Assembly: GCF_900079775.1 (NCBI RefSeq)
Contig: NZ_LT556050.1
Coordinates: 97,248-161,247, forward strand
DNA: 64,000 nt
DNA from: Leyella lascolaii
GTDB lineage: Bacteria > Bacteroidota > Bacteroidia > Bacteroidales > Bacteroidaceae
Direction of reading: 5' to 3'
Positions 27,101 through 34,831 of the stretch are shown piece by piece; positions within the stretch are counted from its first letter, which is position 1, and every line of letters starts with the position of its first letter. Below the pieces are notes generated by a model. That model searched no databases and was not told where the DNA came from. It saw nothing but the letters and a program-made list of their open reading frames with translations. The position numbers and the translations under genes are program-made.

Positions 27101-29692
27101 GAGTATCCTGTCGCCTGCGAACACTGTGTAGAACACATGCAGCAGACTGTCTGAGGAGCCGAGCTGCACATACACCGGACGCCCGTCGGCACCGAACTCT
27201 TCCGCCGATGCGTAGAACCAGTCGTGTGTCTCGACCACCGCTTTCCTGTCCTGCATGGTGAACACCACAAACTCACGCTCTATGGTGTCGTTGCCGCAAT
27301 ATGCCCTCAGCGTGTGTCTCATGGACCGGAGCTGCGATGATGATATAGCGGCAGGCACATTAGCCTTGCACGTATACTTCTCGCTGTCGATATAGAAGGT
27401 CACGTCGCCGTCTATCACCTCACCGGCATTGTTACGGTAGAAGAATGTCACTGTCTTCAGACTGTCGCGCTCCACCCTCGCGGGCATGTCGCATGTGAGC
27501 GATGTGGGACGGTCGCTCAGCGGAATGCTTGTCTCTCCGTCGTGCGTCTCGCCTGCCATATCGGTGACAACTGCGAGCACGTCGAAACTGTAATATCTGT
27601 TAGGACGTTCGTCCATCGTCTCCGGCAGAGCCACCGGAACCTTTATACTGAACTTTCCGTCACTGCCCGTCGCGATGGTGTCTGAGAGTATCTGCACCGT
27701 AGCGTCGCCCCCTCCGTAATAACGCCAAAGCATTGACGGACGGCGCGTGACGGTGTAAACAACGCGCGCTCCCTGCACAGGCACTCCGGCATAGGTCTTT
27801 GCGGAGCCTTTCACGGTGACTGTGTCGCCTGAGCTGTATCCGGAAGTGAGCTTGTCGAACTGCACGTCGAACGTCGGCCGCTTGTATTCCTCAACCGAGA
27901 ACAAAGTGATTCCGTTGCTGCCGAAGTCGCATCTCACGGAGAAGTTGCCCGGCAGGCAGGAGGCAGGAAGCACAAAGTCGGCAGACGCCATTCCGAAACT
28001 GTCGGTCACTACTTTCCTCTTTGCCACTTCCTTGTAGTTGGCGTCGCGCAGCGTGAGAGTCATAGCCCTGCCTCCGATGGCAGCCGACCGTTTTGTCTCA
28101 CTGTCGTGACTATAGGCAAGGGCTGCCAGATGCACGGTCTGTCCGGGGCGGTATATGCGCCTGTCGGTGTACAGACTGACATAATTAACCTTACGTCTGT
28201 TGTCATTATAAGAGAAATATCCGCCAAAGGAAGACTCAGGAAAAGCCGTGTCATCGTCTGTGTATACGTAATAGGAATGACTGAAGTCCGGTCTGCAGTT
28301 GAATAAAGCCTCTCCGGCGTCGTTGCATGTGAGCGTCTCCACACCCTTGTTGTCGCTGTTGCGGCGTTCTGTCGACGTGACACGTATGCGTGCTCCCGGC
28401 ACCGGCTCTCCCGTCGTGGCGTTGACCACCACCATACGTACGTTGTTGCCGGGCAGAGCCTCGTTAACGAGCATGAGGTTGCTCACATAGAGCAGGGTGC
28501 GCTCCACCGGCACGCTCGCATTGTCGGTAGTAAACTCCACGAGATAGACACCGTTCTTCAGACCGTCTATCTGCATGCTGTCACTCACCACCTTGTATGG
28601 CGGCATGCCTATATAGCGGCGCGTCCGGGTGAATGTCTCACCGGGCACGATGAGTTTCTTCAGCCTGGCGTAATCGTCCGGATCGGAAGGGTTGATGTCG
28701 TCGTCACCCTTCACATTCACACGGCGGACGGTCATCGTGAGCTGTCCTATGTTGCAAAGCGAAGCCACGGTCACCTTCTTGGGACGTCCGGGCAGAGTCA
28801 TCTTGTCGCCCAGAGTCACGTTGAAATAAGGCATCGTGAGCCGCTTCACAGCGTTGCGGAGGACGTTCATTCTCTGCCATGCCCCCCACTTCACCAGCGC
28901 ATAGTCTATATAGTTCATCTTGTCTTCGGGAGTGGCGTCCTCCGACGCTTCCATGAAGTTGTAGCGTTCGATGGCAAGCTCTCCGGCAACGTCGAGGTCG
29001 CCATACTTGTCGATGAGCGAGTCTATGGATTGCAGGTAAGCCGACTTCTGCATCTTCAGCGTAGTGCCCTCACGGTTCTGCTGTACCATCTTCAAGGCGC
29101 AAAGGCATGTTGCGGCACGGTTGCCTGCCTTCTCATAATAATCGTGCAGAAAAGCGTAGCGTCCAGCCTCCATGCCGAGCACGTGCAGCACGTCGTCGCC
29201 GAAGATGCGGCTGTCCACACCGTCTTCTATGAAAGGAGCGTATCCCGTTGCGAAAGCGCGGGCAAGACGGTCGGGATGACGCAACGAAAGATCGTAGAAA
29301 GCCTCGCTCCGTGCGGCGGCATCGTCGCTGAGCGACGGACGCTCCCGGTAGACCGTTCCGAGCACGGAGTTGTACACGGCAGCCAGAACCACGTCCACGC
29401 TCTCCGCACGCTTTGCCTCAGCCTCAAGTCGGCTGACAGCCGGAGCGAGCGAGTCGGGCGACACGGTGACGCTCACCCCTATCCTCGTCACCTGTGCTTT
29501 GAGCAATTGTCCGTAGGCTTTGTCAGCCTCAGCCTTTGCTATTATTCTGTCAAGAATATCTATACGTGTCTTGGGCAAATCCTTTTCTCTTGCCTCCGCC
29601 TCACGCTTCCACAACGTGGTGTAACTGTCTGCGGACACCGCCGCAGGTATCATCAATGCCGCGAAGACGACAAGTAGCAGTCTATGTTTCAT
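24161..29692 (-). CDS. Alpha-2-macroglobulin-like (MG2) secreted protein, thioester probably lost
   Basis: The 1843-residue protein starts with a signal peptide (MKHRLLLVVFAALMIPAAVSA) and has macroglobulin modules (MG2 near YVSLYTDRRIYRPGQTVHLAALAYS), a bait-like region, a long alpha/alpha-toroid and a receptor-binding-like C-terminus. Bacterial macroglobulins trap proteases at the cell surface or in the periplasm. Where the family has the thioester C-x-E-Q, this protein reads TCEDN (Cys1312 to Asn1315), so the cross-linking Gln is absent. The frame extends upstream to 29758, but the Met at 29692 starts the signal peptide and lies downstream of a promoter-like TATATTTG. It heads a run with the DUF1573 gene and ispH. 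Confidence 0.88.
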   Translation of the reverse strand: MKHRLLLVVFAALMIPAAVSADSYTTLWKREAEAREKDLPKTRIDILDRIIAKAEADKAYGQLLKAQVTRIGVSVTVSPDSLAPAVSRLEAEAKRAESVDVVLAAVYNSVLGTVYRERPSLSDDAAARSEAFYDLSLRHPDRLARAFATGYAPFIEDGVDSRIFGDDVLHVLGMEAGRYAFLHDYYEKAGNRAATCLCALKMVQQNREGTTLKMQKSAYLQSIDSLIDKYGDLDVAGELAIERYNFMEASEDATPEDKMNYIDYALVKWGAWQRMNVLRNAVKRLTMPYFNVTLGDKMTLPGRPKKVTVASLCNIGQLTMTVRRVNVKGDDDINPSDPDDYARLKKLIVPGETFTRTRRYIGMPPYKVVSDSMQIDGLKNGVYLVEFTTDNASVPVERTLLYVSNLMLVNEALPGNNVRMVVVNATTGEPVPGARIRVTSTERRNSDNKGVETLTCNDAGEALFNCRPDFSHSYYVYTDDDTAFPESSFGGYFSYNDNRRKVNYVSLYTDRRIYRPGQTVHLAALAYSHDSETKRSAAIGGRAMTLTLRDANYKEVAKRKVVTDSFGMASADFVLPASCLPGNFSVRCDFGSNGITLFSVEEYKRPTFDVQFDKLTSGYSSGDTVTVKGSAKTYAGVPVQGARVVYTVTRRPSMLWRYYGGGDATVQILSDTIATGSDGKFSIKVPVALPETMDERPNRYYSFDVLAVVTDMAGETHDGETSIPLSDRPTSLTCDMPARVERDSLKTVTFFYRNNAGEVIDGDVTFYIDSEKYTCKANVPAAISSSQLRSMRHTLRAYCGNDTIEREFVVFTMQDRKAVVETHDWFYASAEEFGADGRPVYVQLGSSDSLLHVFYTVFAGDRILENGTMTLRDELHTRELTYKPEYGDGVLLNYAWVKDGRLYRHSVTLTRPKKDTRLMMKWTTFRDRLTPGQKEEWTLSVSRPDGTPADAQLMATLYDKSLDALRRNWWRLSMPLYYSVPFTSWSARYATNKGVYGEMPLKLLDERRLEFGHYDVTPLLGILTVNEVLMAKGEVLRSKEMIVQPMSASDEVMSVGYARAAEDASGGKLSLTGATTPVTLEADSEQTPQMRENFNETAFFYPGLTTDEKGNISIKFTLPESITTWKFMGIAHDKDMNSGMLEGEAVAQKTVMVQPNVPRFVRNGDKVSISARLFNTSEKDVTGTARLALLNPENEKEVWHQTVKYAVKKGETAAVSFSFDMDKVANDGLLICRVTASGRGYSDGEQHYMAVMPDRELVTNTKAFTWDGAGERTIDLRQMFTEDNDDNRLTVEYTDNPSWLILQTLPVITETCEDNALCLAAAYYANGLGRNIIKSVPDFKRVLDLWGQEKGEETSLMSNLQKNEELKSVVLSETPWLMEAKTEADRKRMLTGFYDESALEYRLNDVLAKLRKLQNGDGSFSWWQGMSGSVYMTSAVAEMLVRLNAMTGADPATAGMLKAAIDFLGKNVATEVENLKKAESKGEKNLRPSEMAVTYLYICTLDGRELDGQRKKDYDYMVNLLEKQSAGLTIAGKANIALIMSGSGRGEKAAELLRSVKEYSVFSDEMGRYFDTPKAFYSWYDYRIPTQTAVIEALQAVTPEDVTTIREMQRWLLQSKRTQGWDTPLNNVDAVYAFMKGNADAVTLSEKSVPVMKVDGSKLELPKSAAGTGYVKATRTGDGMNTLTVEKSSEGMSWGAVYAQFMQDVKDVEGASEGLTVKREILKDGKVLADGAALHVGDRIKVRITVNAARDYDFVQLTDKRAACMEPALQISGYHRGCYYAQGDNRTGYYFDRMAKGKHVIETEYYVDRAGTYSTGICTVQCAYSPEYSARSGAMTINVSERK

Positions 29693-29783
29693 AATACCGA
29701 TTTTTATGATTGAACTATCCGTCCGTCGCGACCCGCCGTCCAAACAGGCGGCAGGCATGCGGAGACGTAACGCTATATTATTG

Positions 29784-29814
29784 CAAATATACGAATATTA
29801 CGGACAACAGCCAA
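29784..29814 (-). promoter_or_regulatory. Probable promoter of the macroglobulin gene
   Basis: On the minus strand TTGG (29811-29814), 19 bp, TATATTTG (29784-29791) lies about 90 bp before the chosen start codon. The -33 element is a variant. Confidence 0.5.
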
Positions 29815-30159
29815 TCAAAACAACAAACTTTTACTTATGTTGCCGATTTTTTATCGTCGCCAAGACACCGTATGAAATCATCACATCATACCATCCTTTT
29901 GCCGTACCGGCAACGCCTGAGGCAAGGCAAATAGCATAAGGTGACATGCGTACAACCTGTTGCGGGAAACAGCGAATTTATGCGGCAACATCTCTAAGGC
30001 ATCGGAAAGCCGGAGAACAGTCGCCGCACGTATCACGGAAGGTGAAAACGCGGGGATGACGTTTATGTGACCGGAACGTCGGAAAGCGCATGGATGACGA
30101 TGTGAATGTAAAGATAATTTACCAAATAAAGCCCCGTCTGCAACCGGCATTACAGAATC
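29815..30159. other. Intergenic sequence, no gene seen
   Basis: About 345 bp between the macroglobulin promoter and the first repeat array of the large gap. Short open frames on both strands have no family resemblance. No clear hairpin or promoter is visible. Confidence 0.5.
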
Positions 30160-30345
30160 CGGCAGACTGAAAAAGCCTTTCAGGACGTCAGGAAAACGCA
30201 TGTCTCACTGCCTTCGCAGCCACACGACATTGCCGAAAAGGCTCTTCCGCGCATCAGGAAAGGCTCTTCCGGGTCTCGGAAAAGCCTCTCCCGCGAGACG
30301 GAAAAGGCTTTATCGCAAGACGAAAGAGGCTTTACGGCAGACTGA
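30160..30345 (+). repeat. 22-bp repeat array, family R1, five clear and three decayed units
   Basis: Clear units have core positions at 30240, 30262, 30284, 30306 and 30328, each 22 bp apart, with cores such as GGAAAGGCTCTTCC and GGAAAAGCCTCTCCC. Decayed units extend the same phase upstream at 30175, 30197 and 30219, with one 21-bp step. The unit is the one at 8258, 46803 and 57366. Confidence 0.85.
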
Positions 30346-30486
30346 GTGTATACGGGGATACACTCCGTAAAGACATAACACGCACATTATCAGTACTGTG
30401 CGCAAACACGGCAAAATCACGACATTCTCGGCAAGGCGGGTCTTCCGATGTGGACAGGCGGGATATGAGAGGCATGATGTAAATAT

Positions 30487-30530
30487 TTTTTACCATCATA
30501 AAACCGTATTTTTACCATCATAAAACCGCA
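30487..30530 (+). repeat. Two-copy 22-bp direct repeat
   Basis: TACCATCATAAAACCG with its TTT lead occurs twice (starting at 30491 and 30513), exactly 22 bp apart and identical over 20 bp. It is unrelated in sequence to family R1 and lies between R1 and the R3 array. Confidence 0.8.
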
Positions 30531-30556
30531 TAGCGAAACACACAATAGCACTTTGA

Positions 30557-31376
30557 GCGGTCTGATGACCGGTTCGGGGTAAATCCGAATATGCCATCAG
30601 ACTTCCATTCTTATTTCGTGCTGCTGTCAGCCGGATTGTATTCTGATTTATCGAAGATGTAGCGGGCTACATCGAGAAAAAGCAGAAGACAAGACGACGG
30701 CGGCAGTGCGGAAGAAGGATGAAGAGCTGACAATATACCTTAAATGTAAAATCTGCGGTCTTATGACCTATTCGGGGTAAATCCGAATAGGTCATCAGAC
30801 TTCCATTCTTATTTCGTGCTGATGTCAGTCGGATTGGATTCTGATTTATCGAAGATGTAGCGGGCTACATCGAGAAAAAGCGGAAGACAAGACGACGACG
30901 GCAGTGCGGAAGAAGGATGAAGAGCTGACAATATACCTAAAATGTAAAATCTGCGGTCTTATGACCTATTCGGGGTAAATCCGAATAGGTCATCAGACTT
31001 CCATTCTTATTTCGTGCTGATGTCAGCCGGATTGTATTCTGATTTATCGAAGATGTAGCGGGCTACATCGAGAAAAAGCGGAAGACAAGACGACGACGGC
31101 AGTGCGGAAGAAGGATGAAGAGCTGACAATATACCTTAAATGTAAAATCAGCGGTCTGATGACCTATTCGGATTAAACCCGAATAAGTCATCAGACTTCC
31201 ATTCTTATTTCGTGCTGCTGTCAGCCGGATTGTATTCTGATTTATCGAAGATGTAGCGGGCTACATCGAGAAAAAGCAGAAGACAAGACGACGACGGCAG
31301 TGCGGAAGAAGGATGAAGAGCTGACAATATACATTAAATGTACAATCTGCGGTCTGATGACTTATTCGGGTTTAAC
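30557..31376 (+). repeat. Tandem array of four long-hairpin elements (family R3), 198-bp period
   Basis: The boundary motif GCGGTCTgATGACC occurs at 30557, 30755, 30953, 31151 and 31349, exactly 198 bp apart each time. Four nearly identical units lie between. At each junction the right end of one unit and the left end of the next form the palindrome ATTCGG-n-CCGAAT flanked by GACC and GGTC. Within a unit, CTTCCATTCTTATTTCGTGC can pair with the later GCAGTGCGGAAGAAGGATG, TTCTG with CAGAA, and GATGTAGC-GG-GCTACATC forms the tip. The array ends 88 bp before the NigD-like lipoprotein start. Confidence 0.9.
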
Positions 31377-31463
31377 ATCATTTTGCAAAAACGGATGCAA
31401 AACAAAAGCAATATCCGCATTATATCTACAGAAAACGAACATAACGTAATAAAGATAACGAAT

Positions 31464-32222
31464 ATGAAGAAACAGAAACTATCAATGCTTTTCTTAGGCA
31501 TCTTGTCTGTAGGAATGACTTTACAGTCGTGTGACGATGACGACAATTACTATTATTATTACCCGATAAACCGCCCGAACGCCATTGTGACGGTGAAGCC
31601 GGAGACAGCGGAGAGCAAGTTCTTCCTGCAACTCGACGACTCGACAACGCTCACACCGCTCAACATGAACAGCTCGCCTTATGGCAGCAAGGAGGTGAGG
31701 GCGTTCATCAACTTCAGATACGCGGAGCAGCAGAACAACAAACGCAACTTCAATGTGTACGTGAACTGGATGGACAGCATACTTACAAAGCCGACCGCAG
31801 AAAACCTCGGCACGGAGGAGAACGTAAAGAAATACGGTCAGGATCCGGTGGAGATAGGCACGAGCGACTGGGTGACGATAGCTGAGGACGGGTATCTCAC
31901 ACTCAGCTTCAAGACAAAATGGAGCAGCCAGAGACCGCACTACGTGAATCTTGTGACGGGTGAGAATCCGGACAATCCGTATGAGGTGACATTCTACCAC
32001 AACGCCGACGGCGACGTGAACGGCTACTGGGGATACGGCATCGTGGCGTTCAAGCTCGACAAACTGCCCGACACTGAGGGCAAGACCGTGGACCTCACGC
32101 TGAAGTGGAAGTCGTATAACGGTGACCGCAAGGTGACTTTCAAATACTGCACCCGCAAGTCGTCCACCGCAAGTGCTAAAGCCGTGGTCAGTCCGTCTGA
32201 ATACATGAAGTGTCTGAAATGA
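31464..32222 (+). CDS. NigD-like surface lipoprotein
   Basis: The 252-residue protein has a lipoprotein signal peptide ending LQSC (Cys23). Directly after the Cys comes DDDDN and then five Tyr. Acidic residues behind the lipidated Cys match the Bacteroidetes lipoprotein export signal, so it is probably on the cell surface. The remainder resembles the NigD family: an N-terminal small beta-barrel region (IVTVKPETAESKFFLQLDDSTTL) and a C-terminal beta-sandwich. The role of NigD proteins is not established. The frame is open from 31338, but that part lies in the R3 array, and the signal peptide fixes the start at 31464. Confidence 0.8.
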   Translation: MKKQKLSMLFLGILSVGMTLQSCDDDDNYYYYYPINRPNAIVTVKPETAESKFFLQLDDSTTLTPLNMNSSPYGSKEVRAFINFRYAEQQNNKRNFNVYVNWMDSILTKPTAENLGTEENVKKYGQDPVEIGTSDWVTIAEDGYLTLSFKTKWSSQRPHYVNLVTGENPDNPYEVTFYHNADGDVNGYWGYGIVAFKLDKLPDTEGKTVDLTLKWKSYNGDRKVTFKYCTRKSSTASAKAVVSPSEYMKCLK

Positions 32223-32373
32223 CAAAGACTACGTCTGAAGCGGGCGTGGCGGCAACAGCCAGCTGTCTTATCAGGACATCCGTTCACAGCACATCATCAT
32301 GCAACTATAATAGGGAAACCTGACAAGAAGCCATTCACAACATTTTCATAGGCTTTAAACTTTGATTCATCTC

Positions 32374-33705
32374 TCAGTGGGATGTCTTCTCTGAAAGAAG
32401 AGAGGGCATCCTCTTTTTTATGCCTTTGAAAAGCAGGGTCTGCACTATGCCGCGCGAGGCAAGGTACACTATGAAAGCAAACCAAAGGGCGTGATTGCCC
32501 CACACAGCACGGAGCGACATATAAATGACGAAGAACAGCAGTGCGGAGAATATGGAGGAGAGCATCATGCCGCGCGTGGCTGTGACTCCGATGAACACTC
32601 CGTCCCACACGAAAGCCGCCATTCCCGCCGCCGGAATGGCTACCGCCCATGGGAAATAGGCTGCCGAGGAGGCAATGACTGTGGAATCGTCGGTGAGCAG
32701 AGAGAGGAACGCACTGCCGCCGGACATATACACCACGGTATAAACAGCTGCGAGAATGACGCCCCACATGAACAGACGCCGCACCGTGGAACGGAACATC
32801 TGCATGTTGCGAGCTCCATAATATCTGCCGCAAAGTGCCTCTCCGGCATAGGCGAAACCGTCCATCACGTAGGAGAAAAGGGTGAAGAGCTGCATGAGCA
32901 GGGTGTTGACAGCAAGCACCACAGTGCCGTGGGAGGCTCCTGCCGAGAGGAAAAACAGATTGACGGCGACAATGAACAGCGTGCGGATAAAGATGTCGCG
33001 GTTGACGCTGAAAAAGCTTCGCATAGCCTGAAAGGCGAACAGTCCGGATGAGGAATAATGGTTGCGCAGACGTCTGTAACCGATTATCAGAAACACTAAG
33101 GCTGCGAACAGACCGGCATACTGGGCTATGAGAGTGCCGAGAGCCACACCGTCGACCTTCATTCCGCAGGCATATACCAGGCTCAGACTCGCCACGATGT
33201 TGACCACATTCTGCATAATGGAGATGAACATCGGTATGCGTGTGTTCTGCATACCTATGAACCAGCCCGTCATACCGTAAAGGCACAGCATGGCGGGAGC
33301 ACCCCATACGCATATGCCGAAATAGATGCGGACATATGCGGCTATGTCTGGAGAGGGACTGACAACCGCAAGGGCGAGACTCAAGAGCGGACGGCGGAAC
33401 AGTATTATCATAACAGCGACGGCAAGACCCACCGCGAGCGAGCGCAGCAGCAGCCTCACTACCTCCGGCAGGTCTCGCCGTCCGAACGACTGGGAGGTCA
33501 TACCGCTCGTGCCCATACGCAGGAATCCGAATATCCAGTATATCACATTGAATATCATGGAACCCACCGCTATCGCCCCTATATACACCGCGTCGCCCAT
33601 ATGTCCTACAATGGCGACATCGACAAGACCGAGCAACGGCACTGTTATATTGGAGACAATGGAAGGGAGTGCTATGTTAAGTATCTGACGGTCGATATGT
33701 TTCAT
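32374..33705 (-). CDS. MATE-family multidrug/sodium antiporter (DinF-like)
   Basis: The 443-residue inner-membrane protein has about 12 hydrophobic segments and the MATE opening IDRQILNIALPSIVSNITVPLLGLVDVAIVGH, with FLRMGTSGMTSQSFG and GYRRLRN further in. It should export cationic compounds with Na+ or H+. The open frame extends to 33810 through an R2 repeat; the Met at 33705 (MKHIDRQ) is the family-like start. Its promoter is probably one of the minus-strand R2 boxes at 33741 or 33807. A terminator of the facing plus-strand gene overlaps its last codons. Confidence 0.9.
   Translation of the reverse strand: MKHIDRQILNIALPSIVSNITVPLLGLVDVAIVGHMGDAVYIGAIAVGSMIFNVIYWIFGFLRMGTSGMTSQSFGRRDLPEVVRLLLRSLAVGLAVAVMIILFRRPLLSLALAVVSPSPDIAAYVRIYFGICVWGAPAMLCLYGMTGWFIGMQNTRIPMFISIMQNVVNIVASLSLVYACGMKVDGVALGTLIAQYAGLFAALVFLIIGYRRLRNHYSSSGLFAFQAMRSFFSVNRDIFIRTLFIVAVNLFFLSAGASHGTVVLAVNTLLMQLFTLFSYVMDGFAYAGEALCGRYYGARNMQMFRSTVRRLFMWGVILAAVYTVVYMSGGSAFLSLLTDDSTVIASSAAYFPWAVAIPAAGMAAFVWDGVFIGVTATRGMMLSSIFSALLFFVIYMSLRAVWGNHALWFAFIVYLASRGIVQTLLFKGIKKRMPSLLSEKTSH
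32379..32419 (+). terminator. Terminator for the NigD-like gene, overlapping the MATE 3' end
   Basis: GGATGTCTTCTCT pairs with AGAGAGGGCATCC (32379-32411) and is followed by CTTTTTTT on the plus strand. The stem falls within the last codons of the convergent MATE gene. Confidence 0.65.
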
Positions 33706-33734
33706 ATTAACATGTTTGTGTGTTTTATTGTTCT

Positions 33735-33905
33735 CATACAGCCAAGATAATGCAAACGAGAGGAAAAAGAGCTTGCTCTTATTTTCCCGAGTGCAGCTTA
33801 TCTTATGCAAAGATAATGCGAGGCGAGCGCAGCAGCAAGGCGGGAAAACCTTGTTTTACCGGACTTGATATTGCCGAGCCGAAGCTTATCTTATGCAAAA
33901 TTATC
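33735..33905 (-). repeat. Promoter-bearing repeats (family R2) upstream of the MATE gene
   Basis: On the minus strand, -7-like boxes lie at 33741-33749 (TATCTTGGC), 33807-33815 (TATCTTTGC, 66 bp away) and 33895-33903 (TAATTTTGC, 88 bp further). Two are followed by AAGATAAGCT. The units share CTCGGGAAAA, the inverted repeat AAGAGCAAGCTCTT and CTCGTTTGC with the porQ array. The 66 and 88 bp steps are the same as there. Confidence 0.8.
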
Positions 33906-33957
33906 TGTTTAACAACAAACGTCTGACACCGCACTGTCCCTTTTAACATTTATTCGC

Positions 33958-34060
33958 TTTGCCGTTCCGAGACCTTGACTTATCTTTGCAAAAGATAAGC
34001 TGCGACTGACTTGAGATTGCAGGTTATCATTACGCTCCTCGGCATTTGCATTGCAAGGAA
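33958..34060 (+). promoter_or_regulatory. Promoter of bcp within a plus-oriented R2 copy
   Basis: TTTG (33958-33961), exactly 19 bp, TATCTTTGC (33981-33989) is a textbook Bacteroidetes promoter. It is followed by AAAAGATAAGCTGC as in the other R2 units, and the copy continues to GGCATTTGCATTGCAAGG near 34057. MATE and bcp are therefore read divergently from opposite copies of the same repeat. The bcp leader is about 100 nt. Confidence 0.75.
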
Positions 34061-34099
34061 GCGAAAAAGAAATTATAAACAACAAAAAAGAAAAGAATT

Positions 34100-34552
34100 A
34101 TGGAAACAGGAAACAAAGCTCCGGAAATACTTGGTGTTGATCAGAACGGAAATGAAGTGCGTTTGAGCGACTATGCCGGCAAGAAACTCGTGCTGTATTT
34201 CTACCCGAAAGACTCCACTCCGGGATGTACAAGCGAGGCATGCAGCCTGCGCGACAACTATGAGGAACTGAAGTCAAAAGGCTACGAGGTGGTTGGCGTG
34301 AGCGTGGACAGCGCGAAATCGCACCAGAGATTCATAGAGAAAAACAGTCTGCCGTTCACTCTCATAGCTGACACAGACAAGAAACTTGTGGAGGAATTCG
34401 GTGTGTGGGGCGAGAAAAAGATGTATGGCAAGACCTACATGGGCACACTGCGCACAACGTTCATCATCGACGAGAACGGTGTGGTGGAGCAAGTCATGGG
34501 TCCGAAAGAGATAAAAGTGAAAGAGCACGCGGCACAGATTCTCAACCGCTAA
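34100..34552 (+). CDS. bcp: Peroxiredoxin, Bcp type (thioredoxin-dependent thiol peroxidase)
   Basis: The 150-residue protein has the motif FYPKDSTPGCTSEACSLRD with peroxidatic Cys43 and resolving Cys48, spaced as in the atypical two-Cys Bcp group. It reduces hydrogen and organic peroxides with electrons from thioredoxin in the cytosol. Length and motifs are normal. It is a single-gene unit followed by a decayed R3 element. Confidence 0.95.
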   Translation: METGNKAPEILGVDQNGNEVRLSDYAGKKLVLYFYPKDSTPGCTSEACSLRDNYEELKSKGYEVVGVSVDSAKSHQRFIEKNSLPFTLIADTDKKLVEEFGVWGEKKMYGKTYMGTLRTTFIIDENGVVEQVMGPKEIKVKEHAAQILNR

Positions 34553-34554
34553 GC

Positions 34555-34700
34555 CGGTCAGGCAGTCTGGCTTCATCAGTACATCGTGCTGACGTCAGAC
34601 TGTCAGCTTCCCGTTTTTGTCGGAGATGCGGCGTACTGTATGGCGAAAAAGACGGGAAAGAACACACCGGCAGCAGAGCGGAAGAGCGAAATGGCCGCTC
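34555..34700 (+). repeat. Decayed long-hairpin element (family R3) after bcp
   Basis: The central 36 bases (34614-34649 region) align without gaps to the R3 core: TTTgTCGgAGATG here against TTTATCGAAGATG in the array, and both end in GAAAAAG. TCGTGCTGACGTCAG on the left and GGCAGCAGAGCGGAAGA on the right match the same parts of R3. TTCCCGT pairs with ACGGGAA. The terminal repeats are no longer clear and the tip stem is imperfect, so this is probably an old copy. Confidence 0.6.
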
Positions 34701-34831
34701 CATCGGCAAATACAAAGAAAGCGTGGCGGCATATCCGGCAGACAGAAACGATTGATACTGTCTTTAGCGGAAAATGCCGTCACGCTTTATTATTGGCTTT
34801 TTTATAATTTCTTGTCGTAAAATGCAGAGAT

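Noticed and set aside
30160..31376. CRISPR array in the repeat-rich gap
   Set aside because: R1 units have no constant repeat with unique spacers of CRISPR length, R3 units are long self-folding copies, and no cas gene is near.
32297..33313. A 338-codon minus-strand frame overlapping the MATE gene
   Set aside because: It is an alternative frame of the MATE coding sequence with low-complexity His/Arg composition.
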